From the NCBI GenBank assembly GCA_020352495.1, contig CP070677.1:1658984-1692894 (forward strand): 33,911 nt of DNA, read 5' to 3'. A program made the translations under genes and the position numbers. The DNA comes from Candidatus Latescibacterota bacterium (GTDB taxonomy: Bacteria > Krumholzibacteriota > Krumholzibacteriia > WVZY01). This document shows, one piece after another, positions 24,733 to 33,711 of this stretch. The number at the start of each line of letters is the position of its first letter. Position 1 is the stretch's first letter. The notes beneath the pieces were generated by a model. The model had not been told where the DNA came from, made no database searches, and saw only the letters and a list, made by a program, of their open reading frames with translations.

Positions 24733-25245
24733 TTAGGGCTCCTGGACCTTGTCTTGAAGTTCTTTGATCCGATCACGGATCTTGGCGGCACGTTCGTACT
24801 CTTCCTTCTCCACGGCGCGGGCGAGTTCGTCTTGGAGATCGATGAGTTCCTTCCTTATCATCGCTTTTGGGCCCAGGTGTTCAGGGCTCTTGCCCTTGTG
24901 TTGCGTGCTCCCATGGATCTGTCTCAAAAGGATGAGGAGCTGTGCTTCGAACGCGCGGTAACACTCGGGACACCCCAGTCGGCCGACTTTCTTGAAGTCC
25001 GAGTAATCATACCCACACTGGGGGCAGCGGACTTTGCCTATCTTCTCGGTCTCGGTCTGAGCCACCGAATTGATAAACCCCGCCGCCAGGTCGCCGAGAC
25101 CGTAGTTGCCCGCCGTTTTTAGGTCGATCCCCTTTTCCTCCGCGCACTGAGCGCACAGATCCATCGTCACGACATTGTGATTGACGATCTCCGTGTAGTG
25201 AATCGTAGCGGGACGGCTCCCACACATCTTGCACATTAGTGGCAT
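24733..25245 (-). CDS. mcsA: McsA, zinc-binding activator of the McsB kinase
   Basis: McsA stimulates McsB and takes part in heat-shock control. From the ATG at 25245 (AGGAG upstream) the protein has 170 residues. Four CxxC pairs are visible (C5/C8, C31/C34, C74/C77, C92/C95), enough for two zinc sites, then a linker and a UVR motif (about 135-168) like that of ClpC. The gene ends 3 nt before mcsB. The longer open frame from 25326 has no family resemblance at its front. In Firmicutes mcsA usually follows ctsR; here lolD precedes it and no CtsR gene is seen. Confidence 0.94.
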   Translation of the reverse strand: MPLMCKMCGSRPATIHYTEIVNHNVVTMDLCAQCAEEKGIDLKTAGNYGLGDLAAGFINSVAQTETEKIGKVRCPQCGYDYSDFKKVGRLGCPECYRAFEAQLLILLRQIHGSTQHKGKSPEHLGPKAMIRKELIDLQDELARAVEKEEYERAAKIRDRIKELQDKVQEP

Positions 25246-25341
25246 TGTCTTCTCCTGCCGAAAACCAGTAGATGCCAACCAGTCTTGACGCGCCGCCGTC
25301 GAGTCGTGCCGGGTGAGTCGCGCCACTCTCGGCCCGCCGTG

Positions 25342-26031
25342 TCAGCTCCGCACTGGACCAAGCCTCCCGTTCTCGAGGAGCAGGACACGATCGGCAAATC
25401 CCGAAAATTCGCTCTTGTGCGTCACGACCACAAACGTCTTGCCCTCCTGATCGGAGAGTTCACGCACAAGCTCGTGTAGCCCCGCGCTCGAAACATCATC
25501 GAGGTTCCCTGTCGGCTCGTCCGCCAGGATCACTTCCGGGTTGTTGGTGAGCGCGCGCGCGACCGCAACACGTTGCTGCTCGCCGCCGGAGAGCTCGTTC
25601 GGTTTGTGAAAAAGCCGCTCTTTCAAGCCAACCCTGTCGAGCAGCTTGACCGCCCGGTCGTGCGTGCCGCCCCAATCTGTTCCACCGATCAGACCGGGCA
25701 TCATGACGTTTTCCAGCGCAGTAAATTCGGGGAGCAGAAAATGGAACTGGAACACAAAACCGATCACACGGTTGCGCAGATCGTTGAGCTCTCGGCCGGT
25801 GAGCGAGTCGACGATTCTCCCGTTTATTTTGATGGAGCCGTTGTCTGGTTTGTCGAGCGAGCCAAGAATCTGCAACAAAGTACTCTTCCCGACACCAGAG
25901 GCACCCACGATCGAGAGGACTTCCCCGCGGGTTACAGCGAGATCCAGCCCCTTCAAAACCTCGATTTTACCCTCGGTACCCTCGAAACTTTTTGTCAAAC
26001 CGTTCGCTTCGAGGACAAAATCTTCATCCAT
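25342..26031 (-). CDS. lolD: ABC transporter ATP-binding protein, LolD type
   Basis: This 229-residue ATPase powers release of lipoproteins from the inner membrane. It has Walker [10 protein letters not shown] (43-51), the Q-loop in [21 protein letters not shown], which is typical of LolD/MacB ATPases, the signature LSGGEQQ (147-153), and Walker [12 protein letters not shown] (168-178). I chose the ATG at 26031; a TTG ten codons upstream is the only longer option. A small hairpin (CTTGTG, 4-nt loop, CACAAG) lies about 15 bases upstream of the start. The permease gene lolC precedes it by 92 nt. No LolA/LolB gene is in view. Confidence 0.9.
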   Translation of the reverse strand: MDEDFVLEANGLTKSFEGTEGKIEVLKGLDLAVTRGEVLSIVGASGVGKSTLLQILGSLDKPDNGSIKINGRIVDSLTGRELNDLRNRVIGFVFQFHFLLPEFTALENVMMPGLIGGTDWGGTHDRAVKLLDRVGLKERLFHKPNELSGGEQQRVAVARALTNNPEVILADEPTGNLDDVSSAGLHELVRELSDQEGKTFVVVTHKSEFSGFADRVLLLENGRLGPVRS

Positions 26032-26123
26032 AAATGTAAGCTTCCCCTTGTGAAAACACAAGTTCGATCGGTCTTGAGTTAAATCCTTCTTTGGATTCCG
26101 CTTGCAACAGCACCACCGCGTGT

Positions 26124-27380
26124 CTACTCGTTACGGATCGCCTCCACGGGGAGCAGTTTGCTCGCCTCCCAACTCGGATAAATCGTCGCCAGAAAGCAGA
26201 TAAAGATCGCGCTGCCGCACACTGCGACGAGGTCCTGCCATTGAACGAGAACTGGCAAGGTTTTGATGAAATACACATCCCCGGGGAGATCCAGCTTGAT
26301 ACGGTCGAGGATCACGCACGTGATGAACCCGGTGATCGAGCCGCCGATCGTTCCCAGGACACCGATTACCGTTCCCTCGAGCATGAAGATAGACATCACT
26401 CCAAACGACGGCGCCCCCATCGCTTTTAGTATCCCGATCTCTTTTCTTTTCTCCATGATCACCATGGTGAGCATACCAACGAGGTTGAACGCCGCCACAA
26501 GAGTAATGAGCGTCAACATGAGGAACATCAGAATCTTCTCGATCTTCATGTAGCTGAAAAGATTCTGGTTCATATTGATCCAGTTGTTGGTTCCGTAGTG
26601 CTGGAGCGGAAGCACCTTTTGAATCTCCTCATCGACCTGCTGAGCCTTGTATATGTCGTCGAGTTTTATGCTGTAACCCCTGAGACCCGTCTCGAAATCG
26701 AACAGAGCATCCGCCTCCGCCAGATCCATATAGACAAAGCGCGAATCAAACTCATACATACCGCTGTTGAAGAACCCGAGGACCCGGCAATTCATCACCT
26801 GTGGATCGACTTTGCCACCATGTATCGTGGATGGCGCCGTGACCAGGGCAACTTCTTCTCCGAGCCCGACGCGGAGCTCGAGCGCGAGGTCGAGCCCGAC
26901 GACCAAACCGGCCCGCGGTTCCTCGTCCTCGAAGAAGCTGGTATCGAACGATTCCATTGGTGGCTTGATACTGTCGATCACGCTCGAGACCAACGCCTCC
27001 TTTGCCAAATCGACCCCTTTGACGACAACGCCCCGGATTCGGGTGCGACGCCCTGGAATCACTTCGTAGGCAAGGAGCGCCTCGGACCGGACAAAAGGAG
27101 CAATCGCCTGAACGTGACGTTGCGAAGCAAGGATGTTGTCAAGGGTGTCCGCATGCTGCCAGGCCTCCTGATGCCGCATGTATACGATGACGTTGGTGTT
27201 GAACGCGACGATACGTTGCCTCAGTTCGGTCTCGAACCCGTTGATGACGGATAGCACGATGACCAGCGTCATAACGCCCACGAATACGCCGCCGATGGCG
27301 ATTGTGGTTATCCTTGAGACGAGCGCCGATCGCCGTTTGGTCTCTAAGTATCGTTTCGCAATGAAGAATGGGTAGTTCAT
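26124..27380 (-). CDS. lolC: Lipoprotein-releasing ABC transporter permease, LolC/LolE family
   Basis: The 418-residue protein has the LolC/E layout: a first membrane helix (about 24-46), a large periplasmic MacB-like domain (about 50-270), then three C-terminal membrane helices (FtsX domain) ending PVEAIRNE. The start MNYPFFIAKRYL is typical of LolC/E. It works with LolD to extract lipoproteins for transfer to the outer membrane, and the window's own secreted lipoprotein could be a client. Only one permease is present; many phyla outside Gammaproteobacteria use a single LolC/E-type (LolF) homodimer. It starts 4 nt after the lysS stop. Confidence 0.92.
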   Translation of the reverse strand: MNYPFFIAKRYLETKRRSALVSRITTIAIGGVFVGVMTLVIVLSVINGFETELRQRIVAFNTNVIVYMRHQEAWQHADTLDNILASQRHVQAIAPFVRSEALLAYEVIPGRRTRIRGVVVKGVDLAKEALVSSVIDSIKPPMESFDTSFFEDEEPRAGLVVGLDLALELRVGLGEEVALVTAPSTIHGGKVDPQVMNCRVLGFFNSGMYEFDSRFVYMDLAEADALFDFETGLRGYSIKLDDIYKAQQVDEEIQKVLPLQHYGTNNWINMNQNLFSYMKIEKILMFLMLTLITLVAAFNLVGMLTMVIMEKRKEIGILKAMGAPSFGVMSIFMLEGTVIGVLGTIGGSITGFITCVILDRIKLDLPGDVYFIKTLPVLVQWQDLVAVCGSAIFICFLATIYPSWEASKLLPVEAIRNE

Positions 27381-27384
27381 CTTG

Positions 27385-28881
27385 TCAACGCGACTCGGGT
27401 CTCATCTGGGGGAAGAACAGTACATCGCGTATCGAATTACTGTCGGTAAATATCATTACCAGACGGTCAACGCCGAGCCCCAACCCCGCCGAGGGCGGCA
27501 TCCCGTATTCCAGCGCGCGTAGGTAATCCTCGTCTATCATATGAGCTTCTTCATCCCCCAGGCTCCTCATCGCGGCTTGTTCCTCGAACCGAGCCCGCTG
27601 CTCCTGCGGATCGTTGAGTTCGGAGAATGCATTCCCCACCTCGAACCCCCCGATAAAGGGCTCGAATCGCTCGACGAGCCCCGGTTCGGATCTGTGGTCT
27701 TTGGCGAGGGGCGACAACGCCTTTGGGTAGTCATACACAAAAGTCGGCTGCACGAGAGTGGGCTCCACCGCCTCGCTAAATATGAGGTCGAGTCCCTTCG
27801 CCGGTGACGTTATCTTGTCGAGATCGATTTGGTAACGCGATGCGACATCGAGCATCTCTTCCATACCCATTTGCCTGAAGTCGAGCCCAATCACCTGTTC
27901 CAGTGCGTCAAAGAACCTGATCCGTGTCCACGGAGTGTTGAAATCGATTTCGTCCCCACGAAAGGTGACCTTTCCGTTCTCAGTGAGTTCACCGGCTATC
28001 GTCCGTAGCATCTCTTCGACCATATCCATGTAGTCCGTATAATCCTCGTACGCCGAGTAACACTCCATCATCGTAAACTCCGGATTGTGCGCACGATCGA
28101 TACCCTCGTTTCGAAAATCCTTACAAAACTCGAACACCTTTTCGAGACCGCCAACGAGAAGCCGTTTTAGATAGAGTTCATCGGCGATTCTGAGGTACAG
28201 GTCGATATCGAGCGCGTTGTGGTGGGTCACGAACGGTCTCGCCGACGCACCTCCGTAAATCGGTTGGAGAATCGGTGTCTCCACCTCGAGATAACCCCGG
28301 TCAAGGAGAAACTGTCTCATCAGGTCCATCAAGCGGAATCGCGTGTAGAATACGTCTCGAGCACTGGGGTTTACGATGAGATCCACATACCGTTGCCGGT
28401 ACCGAAGCTCCTTGTCTTGGAGACCATGCCATTTCTCCGGAAGCGGTCTCAGCGCCTTGGTGAGAACACTGTAATCGTCGACTCGCAAAGTGAGCTCATT
28501 TGTTTTGGTGCGGAAGAGCGTGCCCCGAATCCCGATGATATCTCCGACTTCGATCAGCTTGAAATGGCGATAAGCCGCATCGCCTACCGCATCCCGCCGA
28601 ACGTAGAATTGAAGACGGCCGGTTCGATCCTCGAGATGTCCGAAGGTCGTAGCGCCGTGACCCCGAAGAGCCATGATACGCCCGGCGATCGACAACATCG
28701 TCTTGGCCTCGGTGAGCGCCGCCTCCGTCGTGATCAGCTCATCGATCTTGTGCGATACTTCGAACCGGTATGGGTACGGATTGATACCGGCGGATCGAAG
28801 ACCCTCGAGTTTTTCGATTCGTACCGCCTTTATTTTTTCGATTCCTTCTACCCGAAGCTCATCTGAACCTTCCGTGTGCAT
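27385..28881 (-). CDS. lysS: Lysyl-tRNA synthetase, class II
   Basis: LysS charges tRNA-Lys. From the ATG at 28881 (GGGAG eight bases upstream) there are 498 residues. An N-terminal OB-fold anticodon-binding domain (about 60-150) is followed by the class II catalytic core: motif 2 is in FRNEGIDRAHNPEFTMMECY, and motif 3 is GLGLGVDRLVMIF near the C-terminus. The usual SIRDVLFFPQMRP ending is present. A GTG five codons upstream is an alternative start. prfB lies 59 nt upstream and lolC 4 nt downstream; prfB-lysS is a common neighbour pair. Confidence 0.96.
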   Translation of the reverse strand: MHTEGSDELRVEGIEKIKAVRIEKLEGLRSAGINPYPYRFEVSHKIDELITTEAALTEAKTMLSIAGRIMALRGHGATTFGHLEDRTGRLQFYVRRDAVGDAAYRHFKLIEVGDIIGIRGTLFRTKTNELTLRVDDYSVLTKALRPLPEKWHGLQDKELRYRQRYVDLIVNPSARDVFYTRFRLMDLMRQFLLDRGYLEVETPILQPIYGGASARPFVTHHNALDIDLYLRIADELYLKRLLVGGLEKVFEFCKDFRNEGIDRAHNPEFTMMECYSAYEDYTDYMDMVEEMLRTIAGELTENGKVTFRGDEIDFNTPWTRIRFFDALEQVIGLDFRQMGMEEMLDVASRYQIDLDKITSPAKGLDLIFSEAVEPTLVQPTFVYDYPKALSPLAKDHRSEPGLVERFEPFIGGFEVGNAFSELNDPQEQRARFEEQAAMRSLGDEEAHMIDEDYLRALEYGMPPSAGLGLGVDRLVMIFTDSNSIRDVLFFPQMRPESR

Positions 28882-28940
28882 CCTTGACGCTCCCACTTTG
28901 TCTATTGTTGTTTGGATTCCTTTTGTCGAAGCACCGATCT

Positions 28941-30051
28941 CTAGCTCTGGTTCGAGTACTTGTGAAGATACGCTTCGATGAACTCGTCGAGGTCGCCGTC
29001 GAGCACCCCCTGCGTATCCGAGGTCTGAACCGTTGTCCTGTGATCCTTCACCATGCTATAGGGGTGAAGGACATACGAACGGATCTGACTTCCCCAGGCG
29101 ATGTCTTTTTGGCTTTCCATCATCTTGGAGAGCTTTTCGCGTTCTTCCTCCATCTTGACATGATAAAGCCGAGCCCGGAGTATCTTCATCGCGTTCTCTC
29201 TGTTCCTGTGTTGCGAACGTTCGCTCTGACACTGGACTACGATGCCCGTCGGAAGATGCGTAATCCTCACCGCGCTGTCCGTTTTGTTGACATGTTGCCC
29301 ACCGGCACCACTGGCACGAAACGTGTCTATTTTGAGATCGTCGTCCTGAATCTCGACTTCTATATTGTTTTCGATCTCGGGATAGACAAACACCGACGCA
29401 AATGACGTGTGACGCCTGTGGCTTGCATCAAAGGGGGAAAGCCTGACGAGCCGGTGCACCCCACTCTCCGACTTGAGCGTCCCGTAGGCGTTGACACCCT
29501 TCACCTCCACCGAGACGCTCTTGATGCCGGCCTCTTCGCCCGGTGAAAGCTCGAGAATACGTGCGTCGAACCCTTTGTCTTCGCAGAATCTGGTGTACAT
29601 CCGAAGGAGCATTCCCGCCCAGTCCATCGATTCGGTACCGCCCGCTCCCGGGTGTATCGAGAGGATCACGTTTCGCTGATCATCGGGGTCGGAGAATAGA
29701 AGAGCAAGCTCCAGATCCTTGAGCTCGCGTTCACACATCAGGAGGTCTTTCATCAACTCGTCGAATACCGACGAGTCTCCTGTTTCGATGGCCAGAGCGA
29801 TAAGCTCTTCGCCTTCGTTGAGCGCGGCGTCGACTCGCTCGACCGGCTCCAAACGCGACTTGATCGTGCTGATCTCCCGGAGGGTTTCCTCCGATCGCTT
29901 CTGGTCCTGCCAGAACTCCTGGTCGTTCATCGTCTTCTCGAGATCGCTCTGACGGGACCGCAGTTTCTCTACGTCAAAGAAACTCCTTGAGTTTTTCGGT
30001 TTTCCCCCTGAGCGTGTTGAGAAGCTCTCTGAGTTCGTCTTTCTGCACCAC
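28941..30051 (-). CDS. prfB: Peptide chain release factor 2, with programmed +1 frameshift
   Basis: RF2 ends translation at UGA and UAA codons. The gene is read in two frames: 25 codons from the GTG at 30051 to the CTT at 29977-29979, then, skipping one base, the main frame from 29975 to 28941, giving about 369 residues. The GTG follows AAGGAGG at seven bases. The SPF stop-recognition motif (RLSPFDASHRRH) and the GGQ peptidyl-transfer motif (GAGGQHVNKT) are intact. An in-frame TGA at 29974-29976 blocks the first frame. A simple open frame from 30056 exists but its first residues do not resemble RF2, while the shifted reading gives a proper helical N-terminus. Confidence 0.93.
29973..29988 (-). 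other. RF2 autoregulatory frameshift site
   Basis: On the minus strand AAGGAG (29983-29988) is followed by three bases and then CTTTGAC (29973-29979). This is the classic arrangement: an internal Shine-Dalgarno three bases before the CUU-UGA slippery stop. When RF2 is scarce, the ribosome pauses at UGA and slips +1 into the main frame, so the protein controls its own synthesis. Confidence 0.92.
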
Positions 30052-30107
30052 CTCAAAACCTCCTTCTCTCAAGCCCGACCACCCACCCGCACAGCTCCAT
30101 CGACACG

Positions 30108-30728
30108 TTACCCATCCCCCTCGCCCTCGGACTCGTGTCCCAAAAGCGATTGTACCAGATTCTCGACCTCTTCGAGTACCGCGGACAAGGATTTGTTAGT
30201 ATCCACTACCGCGTCCGCCTTGTAAAAAGATTTCTCCAGGTTCCCCTGACTGCTCAGCCGTGCGTCGATCTCCGCACGGGTCACCCCTCCTTTGGCAAGA
30301 AGCCGTCTGACCCGCTCTCGACGTGGCGCACGCAACGCGATTACCAGATCAAATTCGAAAGGCGTCGGAACCTCGAGAAGCAGCGCGGCGTCGATTACGA
30401 CAAGCTCGACCGCCGTTTTTCTGCACTCTTCGAGCTTTTCGAGGCAGGCCTCGATTACGGCCGGATGAACGATCGCGTTGAGGTCCTCCCGCGCCCGGCT
30501 CTCCGTAAAAACGATCGCGCCGAGCTTCTTCCGGTCGATCCGTCCCTCGGTGAGAATCCCTTCTCCGAACCGCAAGCGTATCTTGCGAGCTACCTCGTCA
30601 TCTTTTTCCACCAGTTCGTGCGCTATCTCATCGGCATCGATGCGCACGGCACCGCGGCTCTCGAGATGTTCTGCAACCGTTGTCTTACCGGTGCCCGATC
30701 CGCCGGTCAGCCCGATTACCTTCATCAT
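30108..30728 (-). CDS. coaE: Dephospho-CoA kinase
   Basis: CoaE phosphorylates the ribose of dephospho-CoA, the last step of coenzyme A synthesis. The 206 residues begin with the P-loop GGSGTGKTT (about 9-17), then RIDADEIAHELV, the region IVHPAV near 107, and VVIDAALLLE near 130, all CoaE signatures. The ATG at 30728 (a second ATG follows directly) has GGGAGAAAGG upstream. The polA stop is 216 nt upstream, and hairpin copy 2 fills that space. prfB follows after 56 nt. polA-coaE is a frequent gene pair. Confidence 0.95.
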   Translation of the reverse strand: MMKVIGLTGGSGTGKTTVAEHLESRGAVRIDADEIAHELVEKDDEVARKIRLRFGEGILTEGRIDRKKLGAIVFTESRAREDLNAIVHPAVIEACLEKLEECRKTAVELVVIDAALLLEVPTPFEFDLVIALRAPRRERVRRLLAKGGVTRAEIDARLSSQGNLEKSFYKADAVVDTNKSLSAVLEEVENLVQSLLGHESEGEGDG

Positions 30729-30741
30729 TTACCTTTCTCCC

Positions 30742-30946
30742 GACCTCGAGGCTCTGGTTGCCGGAGCGCAGGGGTCGAGTTTGTGTGCGGACGAAGAACG
30801 ATTCGCAGTGCCCTTGGCGCGGAGCGAGCGAGGATCACCCGCCGCAAGGCGGGAAGCCGAGCGAAGCGGGCGCAGGGCCAAGAATCGTTTTTCGTCCGCA
30901 CACCAAGTGAATCCGCACGATCTCCGGCAACCAAAGATCCGAGGTC
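30742..30946. repeat. Long hairpin element, copy 2, between polA and coaE
   Basis: The core at 30811-30877 matches copy 1 in 63 of 68 columns. Around it are inner arms of 22 bases (30783-30804 and 30882-30903; one non-Watson-Crick pair, G-T on the plus strand) and outer arms of 25 bases (30742-30766 and 30922-30946; 21 of 25 pair). The outer arm covers the polA stop codon. The centre is CCCGCC-GCAA-GGCGGG, a perfect 6-bp stem with a GNRA-type loop on the plus strand. Neither arm resembles those of copy 1. No T-run follows. Copy 2 lies 41 nt past polA (inner arm), copy 1 lies 44 nt past its gene, and both have the same orientation relative to that gene. Confidence 0.85.
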
Positions 30947-33665
30947 AACTATGCGCCTCGAGCCAGTTCCGGCCTACCCCCATGTCGACTCTGAGGGGGA
31001 CGTCTAGGTTGATTGCCCGTTCCATACCCTGACGGACAACCATTTTGGTTTCGTCCAGCTCTGCTTTGGGGACATCGAACAAAAGCTCGTCATGAACCTG
31101 CATGATCATCCGTCCCGTTAGCCCCCGTCTCTCGAACTGTTTGTCGATCCCAACCATCGCCAACTTGATGATGTCCGCCGCCGTCCCCTGGATCGGTGTG
31201 TTGACCGCGGTCCTTTCTGCGAACGCCCTCGCGCGGCGATCCGAACTCCCGATATCCGGAAGCTGCCGGACGCGCCCCAAAAGCGTGCTTACCGCCCCGT
31301 CCCGTTTGGCTTGTCGGATCGTCTCGTCTATAAACCGCCGCACACCAGGATAACCGGCGAAGTAGTCATCTATGAATTTTTTTGCCTCACCGATATCGAG
31401 ATCGAGCGACTGCGCGAGTCCCCTTGCACCCATACCATACATGATGCCAAAATTCACCGTTTTGGCCCGCGAACGCATCGCTTCGGACACCTCGTCTGGC
31501 GGTACTCCCATGATGCGCGCCGCCGTACGTCGATGCACGTCGTCGTCATCGGCAAATGCCTTTAAGAGCTCCGCATCCCGGGACAGATGAGCCATGATCC
31601 GCAGCTCGATCTGAGAATAGTCGGCATCGACCAAAATCCAGTCATCCCCCCTGGAAACAAACGCTTTTCGGATTTGCCGCCCGATTGGTGTCCGTATGGG
31701 TATGTTCTGGAGGTTTGGATCGGAGCTGGAGAGGCGCCCCGTTGTTGTCACGGCCTGGTTGTATGACGTGTGCACCCGCCCCGTCTTTCGGTTGACGAGC
31801 TTTGGCAGAGCGTCGATATAAGTATTCTTGAGCTTTGTAATCGTACGGTACTCGAGCACCAGTTCCGGGACGGGATGCTGTGGGGCAAGGCTTTTCAACA
31901 CCTCCATATCGGTCGAATACCCCGTCTTCGTTTTGTGCGACGGCTTGAGCCCCAGCTTGCGAAACAGAATTTCCTGAAGATGCGCCGTCGAGTTGATGTT
32001 GAACGCCTCTCCGGCCTTCTCGTAGATCGACTGTTCTATGCCAGCGAGCTCCTCCGAGAGTTCTTTGGAGAGTGCGTCGAGAAAGGAAACGTCGAGGGTC
32101 ACCCCGGACATCTCCATCTTGGTAAGGACACGGCTCAGCGGCATCTCCGTGTTCCGAAAAAGGTCTCGAACCTGAGAAGCGTCGAGCATGGGTGCAAAGA
32201 CGTTCTTTATCCGCAACGTGAAGTCGGCGTCCTCACAGGCGTACTCCGACGCGGTTTTGAGCGGTATTATTCGTATGTCTTTTTTCTTGGTCCGCGCGTC
32301 GAATAGCGATTTGAACGTGATCATTTTGTGGCCAAAAAGCTCCTTCGCCAGACTATCCAGCCCGTGGCTGCGTCGTGCCGGGTTGAGACAATACGAGGCA
32401 AGCATCGTGTCGAAATCTATCCCGTCGAGTGTAAACCCCGCGTTCTCAAGTACGATGGCATCGTATTTGATGTTCTGCCCCACTTTTTTGATGTTCGGAT
32501 CGGCCAGTATCGGCCCCAGCGATGTTTTGACGGTCTCCAGGGGAAGACCCGGGGATTCCCTCGGCGGTGTTAGGATGTCCCTTCCCTCGTCGATCACACT
32601 CTTGATCGGCACATACCAGGCATGCCCTTCACCAAGCGCCACGGAAATCCCCGCGAGCACCGCACTCATCGAATCGAGCTCGCTCGCCTCCACATCAATG
32701 GCGAACTCCCGGCAACGCGATAATGCGCCTTCGAGCTCCAGGAGCGCACCCTCGGTATCGGCCGTGCGGTAATCCACAGGACGTTCAACGCTCGCCTCCC
32801 GCTCCTCCTGGTCGATCGTTTCGAGAAGCTGGACAAACTCGAGATCTTCGAAGAGTGCCCTCAGCTTGTCGAAGTCGAACGGTTTTCGACCGAGCCCATC
32901 CATCGATACCTCTATGGGGACGTCGTCGCTCAGTCGAACGAGCCGCCTCGAGAGAAACGCCTGCTCTTTTCCATTCGCGAGTTTTCGCCGGACGGATTTT
33001 GATTCGATCGAGCCGAGGTTTTCGTAAACCGCTTCGAGCGTTCCGAACTCCTTGATCAATTTGAAAGCGGTTTTCTCACCGATCCCGGCTACGCCGGGGA
33101 CGTTGTCCGATGGATCCCCTCTCAACGCCTGGTAGTCAATGAATTGATCGGGCCGAAGGCCAAACGATCCCTCCAACCCCCGAGGATCGATCTCTTCATC
33201 GAGCAATCCTGATTTGCCCGGCCGTATGACGTGCGTGTTTTCCGTCACAACCTGAAGCAGATCTTTGTCGCCGGAAACGATTCGGACCGCCACATCGCCT
33301 TCCATCTTCTTCGAAATCGTCGCGATGATATCGTCCGCTTCGTAGCCGGGCAGCGCCAGACACGGAATCGCCATGGCGTCGAGGACTTCAAATATGCGTG
33401 GAAGCTGGCTCGCCAGCGATTCGGGCATTTCGGGGCGATTCGCCTTGTACTCCTCATAGATATCGTTTCGGAAGGTTTCCTCGGCGCTGTCAAAGACGAC
33501 CGCCAAATGCGAGGGGGCGTACTTGTCCACTAGATTCATCACCGTTTTGACAAATCCAAAAACCGCGCTGGTCTCTTCGCCCTTGGAGTTCACCAAGGGT
33601 CGCTTGATGAACGCGTAATAGGACCGATAGGCCAAGGCGTGACCATCTATCAAGAACAAAGACAT
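30945..33665 (-). CDS. polA: DNA polymerase I
   Basis: PolA fills gaps and removes RNA primers. From the ATG at 33665 there are 906 residues: a 5'-nuclease domain (about 1-290, start FLIDGHALAYRSYYAF), a 3'-5' exonuclease domain (about 310-490) and the polymerase domain (about 500-906). The exonuclease keeps the D-x-E of motif I (DVEASELD), the motif II aspartate in KYDAIVL, and YACEDAD of motif III, so proofreading is probably active, unlike in many Firmicutes and Thermus. Polymerase motif A is DADYSQIELR, motif B is in RSRAKTVNFGIMYG, and motif C is VHDELLFD. A longer frame starts at 33707 but has no family match there. The stop TGA at 30945-30947 lies in an outer hairpin arm. Confidence 0.96.
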   Translation of the reverse strand: MSLFLIDGHALAYRSYYAFIKRPLVNSKGEETSAVFGFVKTVMNLVDKYAPSHLAVVFDSAEETFRNDIYEEYKANRPEMPESLASQLPRIFEVLDAMAIPCLALPGYEADDIIATISKKMEGDVAVRIVSGDKDLLQVVTENTHVIRPGKSGLLDEEIDPRGLEGSFGLRPDQFIDYQALRGDPSDNVPGVAGIGEKTAFKLIKEFGTLEAVYENLGSIESKSVRRKLANGKEQAFLSRRLVRLSDDVPIEVSMDGLGRKPFDFDKLRALFEDLEFVQLLETIDQEEREASVERPVDYRTADTEGALLELEGALSRCREFAIDVEASELDSMSAVLAGISVALGEGHAWYVPIKSVIDEGRDILTPPRESPGLPLETVKTSLGPILADPNIKKVGQNIKYDAIVLENAGFTLDGIDFDTMLASYCLNPARRSHGLDSLAKELFGHKMITFKSLFDARTKKKDIRIIPLKTASEYACEDADFTLRIKNVFAPMLDASQVRDLFRNTEMPLSRVLTKMEMSGVTLDVSFLDALSKELSEELAGIEQSIYEKAGEAFNINSTAHLQEILFRKLGLKPSHKTKTGYSTDMEVLKSLAPQHPVPELVLEYRTITKLKNTYIDALPKLVNRKTGRVHTSYNQAVTTTGRLSSSDPNLQNIPIRTPIGRQIRKAFVSRGDDWILVDADYSQIELRIMAHLSRDAELLKAFADDDDVHRRTAARIMGVPPDEVSEAMRSRAKTVNFGIMYGMGARGLAQSLDLDIGEAKKFIDDYFAGYPGVRRFIDETIRQAKRDGAVSTLLGRVRQLPDIGSSDRRARAFAERTAVNTPIQGTAADIIKLAMVGIDKQFERRGLTGRMIMQVHDELLFDVPKAELDETKMVVRQGMERAINLDVPLRVDMGVGRNWLEAHS

Positions 33666-33711
33666 ACGTATCGCATCCTCGAGAGTAGTAGAGGCCCCAG
33701 GCAACAAACTA

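Noticed and set aside
25246..25341. Search for CtsR or CIRCE operators before mcsA
   Set aside because: No GGTCAAA direct repeat or CIRCE-type inverted repeat is present in the gap.
26047..26062. Small hairpin (CTTGTG, 4-nt loop, CACAAG) just upstream of lolD
   Set aside because: Six-base arms are expected by chance in a window of this size, and no regulatory family matches.
30680..31032. Small frames crossing hairpin copy 2 that encode peptides similar to frames in copy 1
   Set aside because: The similarity (for example SERGSP and REAERSGRR) only reflects the shared DNA core. The frames continue into unrelated arms and lack ribosome sites.
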